From Deltaproteobacteria bacterium (GTDB taxonomy: Bacteria; Desulfobacterota; GWC2-55-46; JAJCZF01): a stretch of DNA of 40,874 bases. Within the stretch, counting starts at the first letter, position 1. The number at the start of each line of letters is the position of its first letter. Shown here piece by piece: positions 31,626 to 40,158 of this stretch. The notes under the pieces are model-generated. The model was not told the DNA's origin, ran no database searches, and was given only the letters and a program-made list of their open reading frames with translations. The position numbers and the translations under genes are program-made. The DNA lies in NCBI GenBank assembly GCA_029262535.1, contig JAJCZF010000048.1, forward strand, positions 1-40,874, in the 5' to 3' direction.

Positions 31626-33629
31626 ATGCGCGGACTCTATCTATTCTTTCTCTTTTTCATAATCCTCGCGGCCTTTGGCTGCGCTACGACCGGACCGGTA
31701 AGCACTGCTCAGGAAGGTGCAACCGGCGGCCCTGAGCCGGATTTCGTTTCAATCGATGAATTTAGAAGACCCTACGAGCTGGCATGGCTCAAAGACCCCG
31801 ACATCCCATACGACCGGCGGCTGATACATCAGGCCGTACCCGGACCGCGTAAGGTAGTACTTTGGTATCTGCTTGGAGCAAGCGATATTATGCGCGGCGA
31901 GGTGGTTAAGCCCAAACTCAAGATAAAGACCGCCGGGCGTTTCGTCAAACCCAACTTTGAACTCTTCCATTTTAAAGGTCACCATACCGGGCGCATAGAG
32001 ATAAGCAGCCTGCGTCCAGGTACGGAGTATGAGATCAGGTTTCGCTTATTTGAAGACGACCGCGACGAAGAACTTATAATCGCCCGCACCGCGCCCGGCC
32101 GGAATTCCACGTCACCTGTGAGCTTTCTGGCCTATAGCTGCCTTATGCCATATTCCTTTTCCAAGTCCGGCGAGCCTATAATCTATAACCAGACAGTAAA
32201 TCTCCTGAACAGGATGAGAGAACGCGCCGTTTCAAAGGACGGCCCGGCCTTTATGCTCGGCATAGGCGACCAGTTTTATGTGGACGCTGGCGCCAGTACG
32301 AAGAGGCGCGACTATGCATTGCTCTACGGTGAGCGTTCCGGGGTTTCGCGTGCGTCACGGGATGACTATCCAATATTTTTTGACGAACTTTACAGGCGGC
32401 ACCTGGCGCTTCCGCCCTTTGACGAGGCCCACCGTCTCGTGCCAACGGCGATGATGTGGGACGACCATGAGATACGCGACGGATGGGGCTCTCAGGGTGA
32501 CGAAGAGAGTCCGGGCTGGGTCGATTATTATAAAGAGGCGCGTGCAAAGTTCATTGCCTTTCAGGGTGCGCGTAACCCATTGGCCGCCGGTCTGGAGTGG
32601 GAGGACTTTTTAAAAAGCTCAGTCCAGAAAAGAAGCGAGGAGCTATATACGAGCTTCGACTGGGGGCGCGACATTAAGACCTTTATGCTCGATATGAGAT
32701 CGGCAAGAGACAAAGGTAGCGGTCAGGTTATCTCACGTAAGCAGGAAAAAGCCCTTGAGCGATGGCTTAAGAGTGCAAAGGCGGACGAACCGAAATTATT
32801 CGTAATCGTATCGGGTGTTCCGCTCTTTATTCGTTCATCGCTCGTTAAGAAGTCCGGCGGGCAGGCGACCAATCTCTTGCGCCCCGCCATAAAGGACGAC
32901 GCCATTGACGCGTGGGACTCGGTCGTAAACCGCAAGGCGCGCGAGCGACTTCTTGTCGTCTTGAAAAAACATTTCGAGAAGAACCGACTGCATAAGTTTC
33001 TTATTCTGAGCGGCAATGACCATTATAGCGCGGTAATATATATCACCGACAAGAAGAAGTCGGTACTCGGTCACGAGGTCCTGACCTCCGGTCTCGCGCA
33101 AGGGCTCTATGACTATCCTGTCCCTCCCTCTTCTTTTCTAACGAGTTTTCTGCCGGACTATGGCAGCGGTCTTCGTGCCTACCCGAGAGAGCACCTTACC
33201 GGACCGCACTTTGTCGAGTTATTTGTGACCCCCGACCCTGTAGGCGCAACCTTGCCTCTACTTGAGTTATCGATCTACAGCACACGCGCTCCAAACCCAA
33301 TCGGTCCTATTACGACCTATCGTCTTTCGAATCTTGCCGGTAGAGCTACCGCGCCGCGTATTGTACTTCTATATGACAAGCTTCCGCCTAGTTGTATCTT
33401 TGACGAGATCCCGTATAACGATATCGCAAAGACCAATACCGCTTTTAAGTTCACTTCCTGCGTCACAGATATCGATGCAAAGGGCGCGGCACGTAACTGG
33501 TTTGAGATAAAGGGAGAGGCCGAAGAAGCCATCTCATGCAGGCCATATAAAAACCGCTTCAAGTGTTATGATACGGACGAATGGGTAAGAGAGTTTAAAG
33601 CTATTCCGAAGAAGATCCTGAAGAAATAA
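31626..33629 (+). CDS. PhoD-like metallophosphatase, predicted lipoprotein
   Basis: This 667-residue protein with AGGAGGGG before ATG 31626 starts with a lipoprotein signal peptide, LYLFFLFFIILAAFGCATT (Cys at about residue 19). Many PhoD proteins use a Tat signal instead, which is absent. A fibronectin-like N-terminal domain (about 50-150) precedes the phosphatase fold. Metal-binding motifs are MLGIGDQFYVDAG, MMWDDHEIRDGWG, FMLDMRSARDKGS and LILSGNDHYSAVIY. The last reads GNDH where relatives often have GDVH. The enzyme should be a periplasmic or outer-membrane phosphodiesterase/phosphatase of unknown substrate. A C-terminal extension of about 140 residues beyond the catalytic core is not recognised. 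It converges with coaBC only 10 bp away. Confidence 0.85.
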   Translation: MRGLYLFFLFFIILAAFGCATTGPVSTAQEGATGGPEPDFVSIDEFRRPYELAWLKDPDIPYDRRLIHQAVPGPRKVVLWYLLGASDIMRGEVVKPKLKIKTAGRFVKPNFELFHFKGHHTGRIEISSLRPGTEYEIRFRLFEDDRDEELIIARTAPGRNSTSPVSFLAYSCLMPYSFSKSGEPIIYNQTVNLLNRMRERAVSKDGPAFMLGIGDQFYVDAGASTKRRDYALLYGERSGVSRASRDDYPIFFDELYRRHLALPPFDEAHRLVPTAMMWDDHEIRDGWGSQGDEESPGWVDYYKEARAKFIAFQGARNPLAAGLEWEDFLKSSVQKRSEELYTSFDWGRDIKTFMLDMRSARDKGSGQVISRKQEKALERWLKSAKADEPKLFVIVSGVPLFIRSSLVKKSGGQATNLLRPAIKDDAIDAWDSVVNRKARERLLVVLKKHFEKNRLHKFLILSGNDHYSAVIYITDKKKSVLGHEVLTSGLAQGLYDYPVPPSSFLTSFLPDYGSGLRAYPREHLTGPHFVELFVTPDPVGATLPLLELSIYSTRAPNPIGPITTYRLSNLAGRATAPRIVLLYDKLPPSCIFDEIPYNDIAKTNTAFKFTSCVTDIDAKGAARNWFEIKGEAEEAISCRPYKNRFKCYDTDEWVREFKAIPKKILKK

Positions 33630-33639
33630 CAGTTAGGCT

Positions 33640-34851
33640 TTAGGTGAGCAGCGGTGTGATCTTGTACTTTGTATTCTTCTTTACCAGCTCCGCTACGCGG
33701 TCGACTATCTTTTTAGCGATCTCTCTTTTGTCGAGTTCTTCGGTCTCTTCCACCTCACCGTGGGGCGAGATGATGGCGACGCGGTTCTTCTCGTTTGCGA
33801 TTGCCGTGGGTTCGTTTGCAATAACGAGGTCGAGCTTTTTTTCTTCCAGCTTTCTCTTTGCGTTCTCTATGAGGTCGGATGTTTCGAGCGCAAAACCTAC
33901 CAGTAAACGTTTCTCTTTCTTTTCTCCAAGCCCTTTAAGGATATCGGTCGTCGGAAGCAGTTCGATAGAGGGCGGTCCGTCCGCCTTCTTTATCTTTTCG
34001 GGACTGGTCTCGGAGGGCCTATAATCGGAGACCGCGGCGGCCATGATGATACATGTCGAGTCGGCATAAGAGCGTTCCACGGCTCTCGACATATCTTCGG
34101 CGCTCTCGACTCTTAAATGCGTGATGCCGTACGGCGGCTTGGTCGTTGACGAGCCGCTTATGAGCACAACATGCGCTCCGCGCCTCTTGGCCTCCCTTGC
34201 TATGGCGTATCCCATCGCGCCTGACGAGCCATTTGTGAGATATCTTACCGGATCGATATTTTCTCGCGTGGCCCCGGCCGTTATCAGTATCTTCTCTCCT
34301 TCAAGATCTTTGGGTGAGAGCGCGTCTTCGATAGCTTCGAAGATCTCATCTACAGGAGCGAGCCGTCCGCGTCCTTCGTAGCCGCACGCAAGCTCTCCAA
34401 CGCCCGGACCGACGAAGAGGTAACCGAGTGTGGCGAGTTTTTCTATATTCTTGGCCACAATGGGGTTGTCGTACATGCGGTCGTTCATTGCCGGGGCGAT
34501 TAATACCGGAGAGTTTGCGGCCATAACGAGCGTAGATAAGAGGTCGTCGGCTATGCCGGAGGCGGCCTTGCCGATGATATTTGCGGTAGCAGGGGCGATT
34601 ACTATGAGGTCGGCCCGGTCTGCAAGATCTATGTGGCTGATCGATCCCCGGTCGTTAAAGAGAGAACTATTGGCCGGGTTGCCAGCTAGTGTCGAGAGGC
34701 TAAGTGGGGTGATAAATTCACCGGCCGATTTTGTCATTACGGGCCAGACATTTGCGCCGGCCTTTCGAAGCAGCCTCGTAAGCTCAAGCGTCTTGTAGGC
34801 CGCGATGCCGCCGGTTACGCCGAGCAGGATATTTTTATCTTGTAGGTTCAT
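33640..34851 (-). CDS. coaBC: CoaBC, bifunctional phosphopantothenoylcysteine synthetase/decarboxylase
   Basis: This 403-residue minus-strand enzyme catalyses two steps of coenzyme A synthesis. The N-terminal flavin decarboxylase CoaC shows ILLGVTGGIAAYKTLELTR, the catalytic His in SISHIDLADRADL, APAMNDRMYDNP and GELACGYEGRGRLAP. The C-terminal CoaB synthetase shows ITAGATRENIDPVRYLTNGS, AAAVSDYRP and a Lys-Lys near KIKKADGPPS. Length and motif order are standard. It lies nine bases downstream of the MBL-fold gene on the same strand, so the two probably share a transcript. Confidence 0.95.
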   Translation of the reverse strand: MNLQDKNILLGVTGGIAAYKTLELTRLLRKAGANVWPVMTKSAGEFITPLSLSTLAGNPANSSLFNDRGSISHIDLADRADLIVIAPATANIIGKAASGIADDLLSTLVMAANSPVLIAPAMNDRMYDNPIVAKNIEKLATLGYLFVGPGVGELACGYEGRGRLAPVDEIFEAIEDALSPKDLEGEKILITAGATRENIDPVRYLTNGSSGAMGYAIAREAKRRGAHVVLISGSSTTKPPYGITHLRVESAEDMSRAVERSYADSTCIIMAAAVSDYRPSETSPEKIKKADGPPSIELLPTTDILKGLGEKKEKRLLVGFALETSDLIENAKRKLEEKKLDLVIANEPTAIANEKNRVAIISPHGEVEETEELDKREIAKKIVDRVAELVKKNTKYKITPLLT

Positions 34852-34860
34852 TCAGTTATC

Positions 34861-35502
34861 TCAGCCCTCTTCCCTTAGTTCGACAAGGTATGGATTTGTG
34901 CGCTTCTCATGGCCTATGGTAGAGCCGGGTCCGTGGCCCGGAAGTACCCTTACATTGTCGTCAAAGGGCATTATCTTTGTACGCAGTGAATCGATCAGTG
35001 TCGGAAAGCTGCCGCCGGGCAGGTCGGTCCTGCCGACACTACCGGCGAATAGGGTGTCTCCTGTGACGAGCAAGGCCTCATCCTCTTTGTAAAAACAGAC
35101 GCAACCGGGCGTGTGACCGGGTGTATGTACAACGGTAAGCTTCATCGAGCCGAGTGTTATGGTCTCACCGTCTTTAAAGGTGTGATTGGGACCGGGTGAA
35201 GGAGTGCCTGGAAAACCAAAACCTGCCGCGTGGCTTTTCGCCTCGCTAAGTAGCATTACGTCGTTACCGTGTATCATGAGGTCGATGTCGAACTCGTCCT
35301 TGACCGCTGCGTTTGCTCCTATATGGTCGAAGTGGCCGTGGGTATTTAGTATCAGGCCGGGCTTCAGGCCGAGCTGTTTGATATGTTCAATTATCATATC
35401 CCCGTCCGCGCCCGGATCGATTATAACGGCGTCGCTCGTCTCGTCGTCGGAGAGCACGTAACAGTTGGTCTCAAGCGAGCCGACCGTGATCTTTGTGAGC
35501 AT
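34861..35502 (-). CDS. MBL-fold hydrolase, glyoxalase II-like
   Basis: This is a 213-residue metallo-beta-lactamase-fold protein. The zinc signature is NTHGHFDHIGANAAV, with further ligands in HTPGHTPGCVCFY (His), LLVTGDTLFAGSVGRTD (Asp) and RVLPGHGPGSTIGHE (His), so both metal sites are complete. It matches the short glyoxalase II-like (YcbL/GloB2-type) group that hydrolyses thioesters; the true substrate is not known. AAGGAAA precedes ATG 35502. It is upstream of coaBC in the same direction. The SLETNCYVLSDD opening is typical of the group. Confidence 0.88.
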   Translation of the reverse strand: MLTKITVGSLETNCYVLSDDETSDAVIIDPGADGDMIIEHIKQLGLKPGLILNTHGHFDHIGANAAVKDEFDIDLMIHGNDVMLLSEAKSHAAGFGFPGTPSPGPNHTFKDGETITLGSMKLTVVHTPGHTPGCVCFYKEDEALLVTGDTLFAGSVGRTDLPGGSFPTLIDSLRTKIMPFDDNVRVLPGHGPGSTIGHEKRTNPYLVELREEG

Positions 35503-35544
35503 TTTTATTTCCTTTTCTTATTTTATAGAGTAAGTATCCTAGAG

Positions 35545-35667
35545 TAAAATTAGAGATTTTTTCCGAGATCGAGGCGTGCTAGAAAATAAAAAGCGGAGCG
35601 TATGTCTATACGTGAGCATTTTTATTTTTTACCACAACGAAGAGCTCAGGGAAAAAGATCAATTTTA
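35545..35667 (-). repeat. 123-bp palindromic element, copy 3 (starts on the stop codon of the guanylyltransferase gene)
   Basis: On the minus strand it begins TAAAATTGATCTTTTTCCC, and the first three bases are the stop codon of the gene at 35665-38175. It ends GGAAAAAATCTCTAATTTTA. The centre, CGTATAGACATACG, differs from copies 1 and 2 (CGTACAGGCGTACG), but the changes on both sides match and pairing is kept. It fills the gap between this gene and the MBL-fold gene. Confidence 0.85.
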
Positions 35668-38175
35668 CTGCCAATTAGTGATTTTTTCAGAATACTTTCT
35701 TATAAGTTTTTTTGCTGCGTCTTCGGTCGATGCCTCGGCTATCAGGTGAAAGTAGGGCTCGTCCTGGCTCGGATATGCGGCTATCCAGTTATTTTTTGAA
35801 AAGATCTTTATGCCGTCGAGCAGTATTGTCTCTTTGTTTCTGGACTCTTCGGTTAGCCTCCTCATGACCGCGCCTTTCTTTTCAAAGGGGCAAGATACCC
35901 GCTCTTTTATCATGATAGAGGGCGGTATCTCACGAAGCAGCTTGTGGAGTTTCGTATCCTGCTTTGCGAGCATCTCCAGCATCTTGGTTATGGCGAACAT
36001 GCCGTCAAAGGCCGGAAGGAAGTCGGGGAAGATATAACCGCCGTTCTGTTCGCCCATGAAGAATACGTCGCCGCTCGTTGCGGCTTCCATGATGCCGCGC
36101 GGTGTCGTCTTTGTCCTGACCGTTTCAAAGCCGTATGTGTCGGCCATCTGCTCTATGGCGCGAGAGGCCGTGACCGGCACGGCGATCTTTCCTTTTCTCC
36201 CCTCGGCCTTTGCGCATTTTAAAGCGAGTAGCGCCATTACGTTCAGCGCCGTCTCAGTGTCCATGATGTCGCCGGTCTCATCGACAAGAAAGACCTTTTC
36301 CGCTCCGGAGTCGAGCAGTACGCCGAGGTCCGCGCCGAGCGATCTGACGATGGTCGAGAGCTGATCGAGAGACTTATCGAAGGCTTCTGCGTTCTTTGTC
36401 ATCTTTTCGGCGTCGAGATTTGCATTGAGAGCTATGACCTCGCAGTTGAGCTTTCCTAGTAGTTCCGGGAAAATTCTCGACGAGCTGCCGTAGGCGTAAT
36501 CGAGTACGATCTTGAAAGACGCCTCGCGTATAGCCTTCTTGTCTACCGCCGACATGAAGCCGTTCTGGTAGGTCTCGAAGGCATGCATGGGAAAGTACAT
36601 CTCGCCGGTCTCTTCCATATTGACCCGCTCGAAATCCTCGCGGAAGAATAATCTCTCTATGGCCTTCTCTTTATTCGGGTGGTAGTTCATGCCGTCCGAG
36701 TCGAAGAACTTCATGTCGAGTATCTGTTCGTCAAAGGGGCTTCTTCGCGTATGTATGCCGCCGGTCTCGTCGCTGTAGCGGGCAAGGTAGCGAACGACCG
36801 GCCTTGGGGCGACTCCGTAGTCGTTTACATTTACGCCGGTCGAGAGTATGCCGGTCATGACGGCGCGGTTAATCATGCGGCTCGTCTTGTGCGCGTCGCG
36901 CGAGGTCGATATGGTCGAGCCTTTTCTAAGAGAAGCCCCGTAGGCCGCGCCGAGCTTTGCCGCGAACTCGGGCGAGAGTTCGAGGTTGGCGAGCCCCGAG
37001 ACGCCGTAGGTGCTAAAGAGATTTTTTGCCCACTTTTGACCCCATATGAGGCTTGAGGCGAGTGTCGCGCCGTCTTCGACGATCTTATAGGGCCAGAGCT
37101 TTACATTGGCCTTTACGTTGCTCTTCCTCCCGATGCGGCAGTGGTCGCTCACTATCGCGCCGACGCCGATATGGGACTTTGCGCCTATGCTTGTGGAGCT
37201 GGATATGACGCATTCGGCCATGGTCGCGCCGCCCTCTACCGTTACGTCGTCCCAGAGGACCGAGTCCAATACCTCGGCGCCCTTTTCGACTACCGAGCCG
37301 TCGCCGATAACAGAGTTTCGAAGGATTGCGCCGCTCTCGACCCGGCAGTTCTTGCCGATGATGACCGTTCCGTCGAGCTTCGAGTTGAGATCGACCTTGC
37401 TGCCTTCGCCTATCCAGACGCCTTCTTTGCTAGAGGCCATGCCCGGCATATTTACAACGGCCTTGCCCGTCAGCACGTCGAGGTTTGCGAGGCGGTATTC
37501 GTCGAGCGAGCCGACATCCTTCCAATAACCCTCGGCGACGTAACCGAAGAGGGGGCGTCCGTCCTCAAGCAGTTTAGGAAAGAGATCTTTTGAAAAGTCA
37601 AAGTCTACATCTTCGGGTATGTAATCTAATACGTCGCGGTCTATTATATATATGCCTGTATTTATGGTGTCGCTAAAGACCTCGCCCCAGCCCGGTTTTT
37701 CGAGAAAGCGGATGATTCGTCCCTTGTCGTCTGTGATGACTATGCCGAAGGGCAGGGGATTTTCAACACGCGTTAGGACTATCGTCGCAATGGCCTTATT
37801 TTTTTTGTGGAACTTTATGGCCTCCTTGAGGTCTATATCGGTAATGACGTCGCCGCTCAGGATGAGGGTCGTCTTCGGTGGTTTCTTGTCGCGTCTCAAG
37901 GCATAACCTACGCTGCCGGCCGTGCCGAGGTCCGCGCTCGGGGTGGTATAGTCGAGCTTAACGCCGAAGTCTGAGCCGTCTCCGAAGTGGCCCGTTATCG
38001 TCTCAGGCTGAAAGTAGAGAAGGGCCGTCAGGTCTTTAATGGAGTGGGTCTTCAGCAGGTCGATGATATGTTCGATGATCGGCCTGTTGGCCACCGGAAC
38101 CATCGGCTTCGGAAGGTTGTTGGTGAGCGGCCTTAGCCTCGTGCCGAAGCCCCCGGCCATTATGATACCCTTCAT
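35665..38175 (-). CDS. Mannose-1-phosphate guanylyltransferase-like protein fused to a degenerate phosphomannomutase-like domain (Mpg1-type)
   Basis: From ATG 38175 (AGGAGG five bases upstream) this is an 836-residue protein. Residues 1-230 are a sugar nucleotidyltransferase with MKGIIMAGGFGTRLRPLT, LPKPMVPVANRPIIEH and ILSGDVITDID. Residues about 250-370 are left-handed beta-helix repeats (VWIGEGSKVDLNSKL and similar hexapeptides). From about 375 the protein resembles phosphomannomutase. The usual TASHNP phosphoserine loop reads GGIHTRRSPFDEQI, and the metal loop DGDADR reads DSGAEK. FFMGEQNGGYIFPDF is kept. A longer start at 38211 is possible, but the ribosome binding site favours 38175. 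It likely makes a nucleotide sugar for polysaccharide. Confidence 0.85.
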   Translation of the reverse strand: MKGIIMAGGFGTRLRPLTNNLPKPMVPVANRPIIEHIIDLLKTHSIKDLTALLYFQPETITGHFGDGSDFGVKLDYTTPSADLGTAGSVGYALRRDKKPPKTTLILSGDVITDIDLKEAIKFHKKNKAIATIVLTRVENPLPFGIVITDDKGRIIRFLEKPGWGEVFSDTINTGIYIIDRDVLDYIPEDVDFDFSKDLFPKLLEDGRPLFGYVAEGYWKDVGSLDEYRLANLDVLTGKAVVNMPGMASSKEGVWIGEGSKVDLNSKLDGTVIIGKNCRVESGAILRNSVIGDGSVVEKGAEVLDSVLWDDVTVEGGATMAECVISSSTSIGAKSHIGVGAIVSDHCRIGRKSNVKANVKLWPYKIVEDGATLASSLIWGQKWAKNLFSTYGVSGLANLELSPEFAAKLGAAYGASLRKGSTISTSRDAHKTSRMINRAVMTGILSTGVNVNDYGVAPRPVVRYLARYSDETGGIHTRRSPFDEQILDMKFFDSDGMNYHPNKEKAIERLFFREDFERVNMEETGEMYFPMHAFETYQNGFMSAVDKKAIREASFKIVLDYAYGSSSRIFPELLGKLNCEVIALNANLDAEKMTKNAEAFDKSLDQLSTIVRSLGADLGVLLDSGAEKVFLVDETGDIMDTETALNVMALLALKCAKAEGRKGKIAVPVTASRAIEQMADTYGFETVRTKTTPRGIMEAATSGDVFFMGEQNGGYIFPDFLPAFDGMFAITKMLEMLAKQDTKLHKLLREIPPSIMIKERVSCPFEKKGAVMRRLTEESRNKETILLDGIKIFSKNNWIAAYPSQDEPYFHLIAEASTEDAAKKLIRKYSEKITNWQ

Positions 38176-38493
38176 GCAATCCTCCTTTAAAAGTTTAGAC
38201 GGCGCGACCATGTCGATAGATGGAAATAATCACAGTTGAGCGAGTGGGTCGAAAGAACGGAACGAAAGGCCCCCACCGGACCTAACTTTTTAATTTTATC
38301 AATAATTTAGATGGGGGTCAATAGCAACCGGAGCTGAGTGGGTGAATTTAATGGGAGAGGGAGTAATGAAATCTCGTGCGCCTGTGGGGAAACGCTAATC
38401 CCAGTCACCATATCTCAAATATACCCATTACCTTAGTCTTTGGACCCTTTCTTCTACCCGCGCTTTCTGATAAAATGTCACAATGGTGTTTAT
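38176..38493. other. Divergent intergenic region between the Mpg1-like gene and the CBS gene
   Basis: These 318 bp hold the minus-strand promoter at 38293-38321 and a roughly 110-base leader for the Mpg1-like gene. Part of that leader, 38240-38278, could form a weak GTGGG/CCCAC hairpin. On the plus side, TAAAAT at 38471-38476 could be a -10 box for the CBS gene, but I see no good -35. The rest (38322-38470) shows nothing I recognise. Confidence 0.5.
38293..38321 (-). promoter_or_regulatory. Promoter of the Mpg1-like gene
   Basis: On the minus strand TTGACC (38321-38316) and TAAAAT (38298-38293) are exactly 17 bases apart, a good sigma-70 match. The start point is expected near 38286, leaving about 110 bases of leader before ATG 38175. 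Confidence 0.6.
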
Positions 38494-38835
38494 ATGACGA
38501 TTGCAACGACTATTATGAGGACTGCCGAGCCACTTCGTTCGGGTGATACGGTTGAGAGGGCGCGGGAGATATTGGGTAATTCCGCCGCCTCCGCGCTGCC
38601 GGTGCTCGACGCGGACGGGCGCGTGCTCGGGTTTCTTAAGGCTGCGGATATCGACGGGTCTGGTTCGTCTAATATCACGGAGCTGATGCACGGCGACTTT
38701 ATCACCGCCGGGCCGCTTGATTCGATTACGGATATAGAGAAGAAACTTTCCGTTCCCGTCCATGTCGTAGTCGTTGACGATCTCGGCCTATACCTTGGTT
38801 TGATAGAAGAACCGGACCTAAAGAGGAAGACGTGA
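38494..38835 (+). CDS. Small CBS-domain-pair protein
   Basis: From ATG 38494 this is a 113-residue protein made only of two CBS motifs: MTIATTIMRTAEPLRSGDTV through SALPVLDADGRVLGFLKAAD, then LMHGDFITAGPLDSITDIEK through VPVHVVVVDDLGLYLGLIEE. Such proteins bind adenine nucleotides or related ligands and may act as energy or redox sensors; no partner domain is attached. The frame is open back to a TTG at 38440, but those 18 residues do not look like CBS sequence. The 3' end overlaps the hemW start by four bases (GTGA), so the two are co-translated. Confidence 0.8.
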   Translation: MTIATTIMRTAEPLRSGDTVERAREILGNSAASALPVLDADGRVLGFLKAADIDGSGSSNITELMHGDFITAGPLDSITDIEKKLSVPVHVVVVDDLGLYLGLIEEPDLKRKT

Positions 38836-40019
38836 AGATAATAGAAGACGCGCGGCGAGCGCGTGACATATCGATATATGTACATCTCCCGTTCTGCTCA
38901 ACGAAGTGCGGTTATTGCGATTTTAATTCATTAGAGGAGGGCGCGCCGCCCACGGAGCGCTACCTCGCGGCTCTGCTCACGGAGCTTCAGACGCTGACCC
39001 CGCCCATTACCGATAAAGAACGCCCGACCGTCTCGACATTATATATCGGCGGCGGCACGCCGTCCTATCTACCTCCCGACTCATTGATGGGGCTCTTAAC
39101 CGGCATTTATGAATATATGGGGCTTAGTGAAGTGACAGAGGCGGGCGAGGGCGTGGAGGTGACGCTTGAGGCCAACCCCGGCTCGCTAACAAAAGAAGGG
39201 CTCGCCGCCTATCGTGAGGCCGGTGTGAATCGTCTATCCATAGGCATGCAGTCGCTCGACGATAGAACGCTTAAAGCGCTCGGTAGAACCCATACGGCCG
39301 ACGACGCGCTCCGTTCTTTCTTCGATGCGAGAGAGGCCGGCTATAAGAATATCTCTTTGGACCTCATCTACGGAGTGCCGGAGCAGGACCTTAAGGGCTG
39401 GAGTGATACGCTTGAGGGGGCGGTGGCCCTATCGCCGGAGCATATCTCGACCTATTGCCTGACTCTATCAAATGATACCCCAATGGGAAAGGCGGTCAGA
39501 GAGGGCGGCCTGACCCTGCCTTCGGAAGAGATAGCGATAGAGATGTCCGAGATATGTGTAAGAAAGCTCGAAGAGGCCGGTTACTATCGTTACGAGGTCT
39601 CGAACTTTGCCCGCTCCGGCTTTGAGTCGCGCCATAATTCGAGGTGCTGGGAGCGTAAGGACTATATCGGCCTTGGGGCCGGGGCGCATTCGTTTGTAGC
39701 CTCCGGCGGCATGGGCCACGGCATCAGGTGGTGGAACGAAGGTGACCCTGATAAATATATGGAGATGGTCGAAGAGCTAGGCAGCGGGCCGGTAGGGCTT
39801 GAAGAGCTTACAATGGAGCAGGCTCGCACCGAGGTCTTGATGTTAGGTTTACGCAGGGCATGGGGCATCGATATAGATGAGTTTAAGAGGATCTACGGCG
39901 TAGAGCCCATCGTACTCTTTACCAATAAAGGGCTTATTGAGGACGGTCTTTTGATCGTCAAAGACGGAAGGCTCATGGCAACGGAGCTTGGGCTGCTTTT
40001 CCTGAATGAGCTTGTCTAA
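38832..40019 (+). CDS. hemW: HemW-like radical SAM protein
   Basis: This is a 395-residue member of the HemN/HemW radical SAM family. The iron-sulfur motif is HLPFCSTKCGYCDFNS (C-x3-C-x2-C). TLYIGGGTPSYLP, VTLEANPGSL, RLSIGMQSLDDRTLKALGRTH and SLDLIYGVPEQ follow, as in HemW. HemW is a heme-binding chaperone; the extra N-terminal residues that mark true coproporphyrinogen dehydrogenase HemN are absent. The HemW signature HN-x-x-Y-W reads HNSRCW here, with Cys for Tyr. The start is GTG 38832, overlapping the CBS gene. Confidence 0.9.
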   Translation: MKIIEDARRARDISIYVHLPFCSTKCGYCDFNSLEEGAPPTERYLAALLTELQTLTPPITDKERPTVSTLYIGGGTPSYLPPDSLMGLLTGIYEYMGLSEVTEAGEGVEVTLEANPGSLTKEGLAAYREAGVNRLSIGMQSLDDRTLKALGRTHTADDALRSFFDAREAGYKNISLDLIYGVPEQDLKGWSDTLEGAVALSPEHISTYCLTLSNDTPMGKAVREGGLTLPSEEIAIEMSEICVRKLEEAGYYRYEVSNFARSGFESRHNSRCWERKDYIGLGAGAHSFVASGGMGHGIRWWNEGDPDKYMEMVEELGSGPVGLEELTMEQARTEVLMLGLRRAWGIDIDEFKRIYGVEPIVLFTNKGLIEDGLLIVKDGRLMATELGLLFLNELV

Positions 40020-40035
40020 ATCCCGCAGTGTGTTG

Positions 40036-40065
40036 TTGACAAAAGACCTCCTATCCTGTTATCTT
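40036..40065 (+). promoter_or_regulatory. Promoter of grpE
   Basis: A perfect TTGACA (40036-40041) and TATCTT (40060-40065) are 18 bases apart (TTATCT at 17). The leader to ATG 40159 is about 87 bases. No CIRCE operator (TTAGCACTC/GAGTGCTAA) is present, so HrcA control is not indicated here. Confidence 0.6.
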
Positions 40066-40158
40066 ATCTTATTATTCAAGACGGCCTATAGTCTTCTATA
40101 TATCTAAAGAATTCAGGCTGTTATATAATGAAAGACTTAATCAGAGGGCTTTTTTACT

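Noticed and set aside
40066..40158. CIRCE or other heat-shock operator before grpE
   Set aside because: No TTAGCACTC-N9-GAGTGCTAA match or clear sigma-32 promoter is present; a sigma-70 promoter explains the region.
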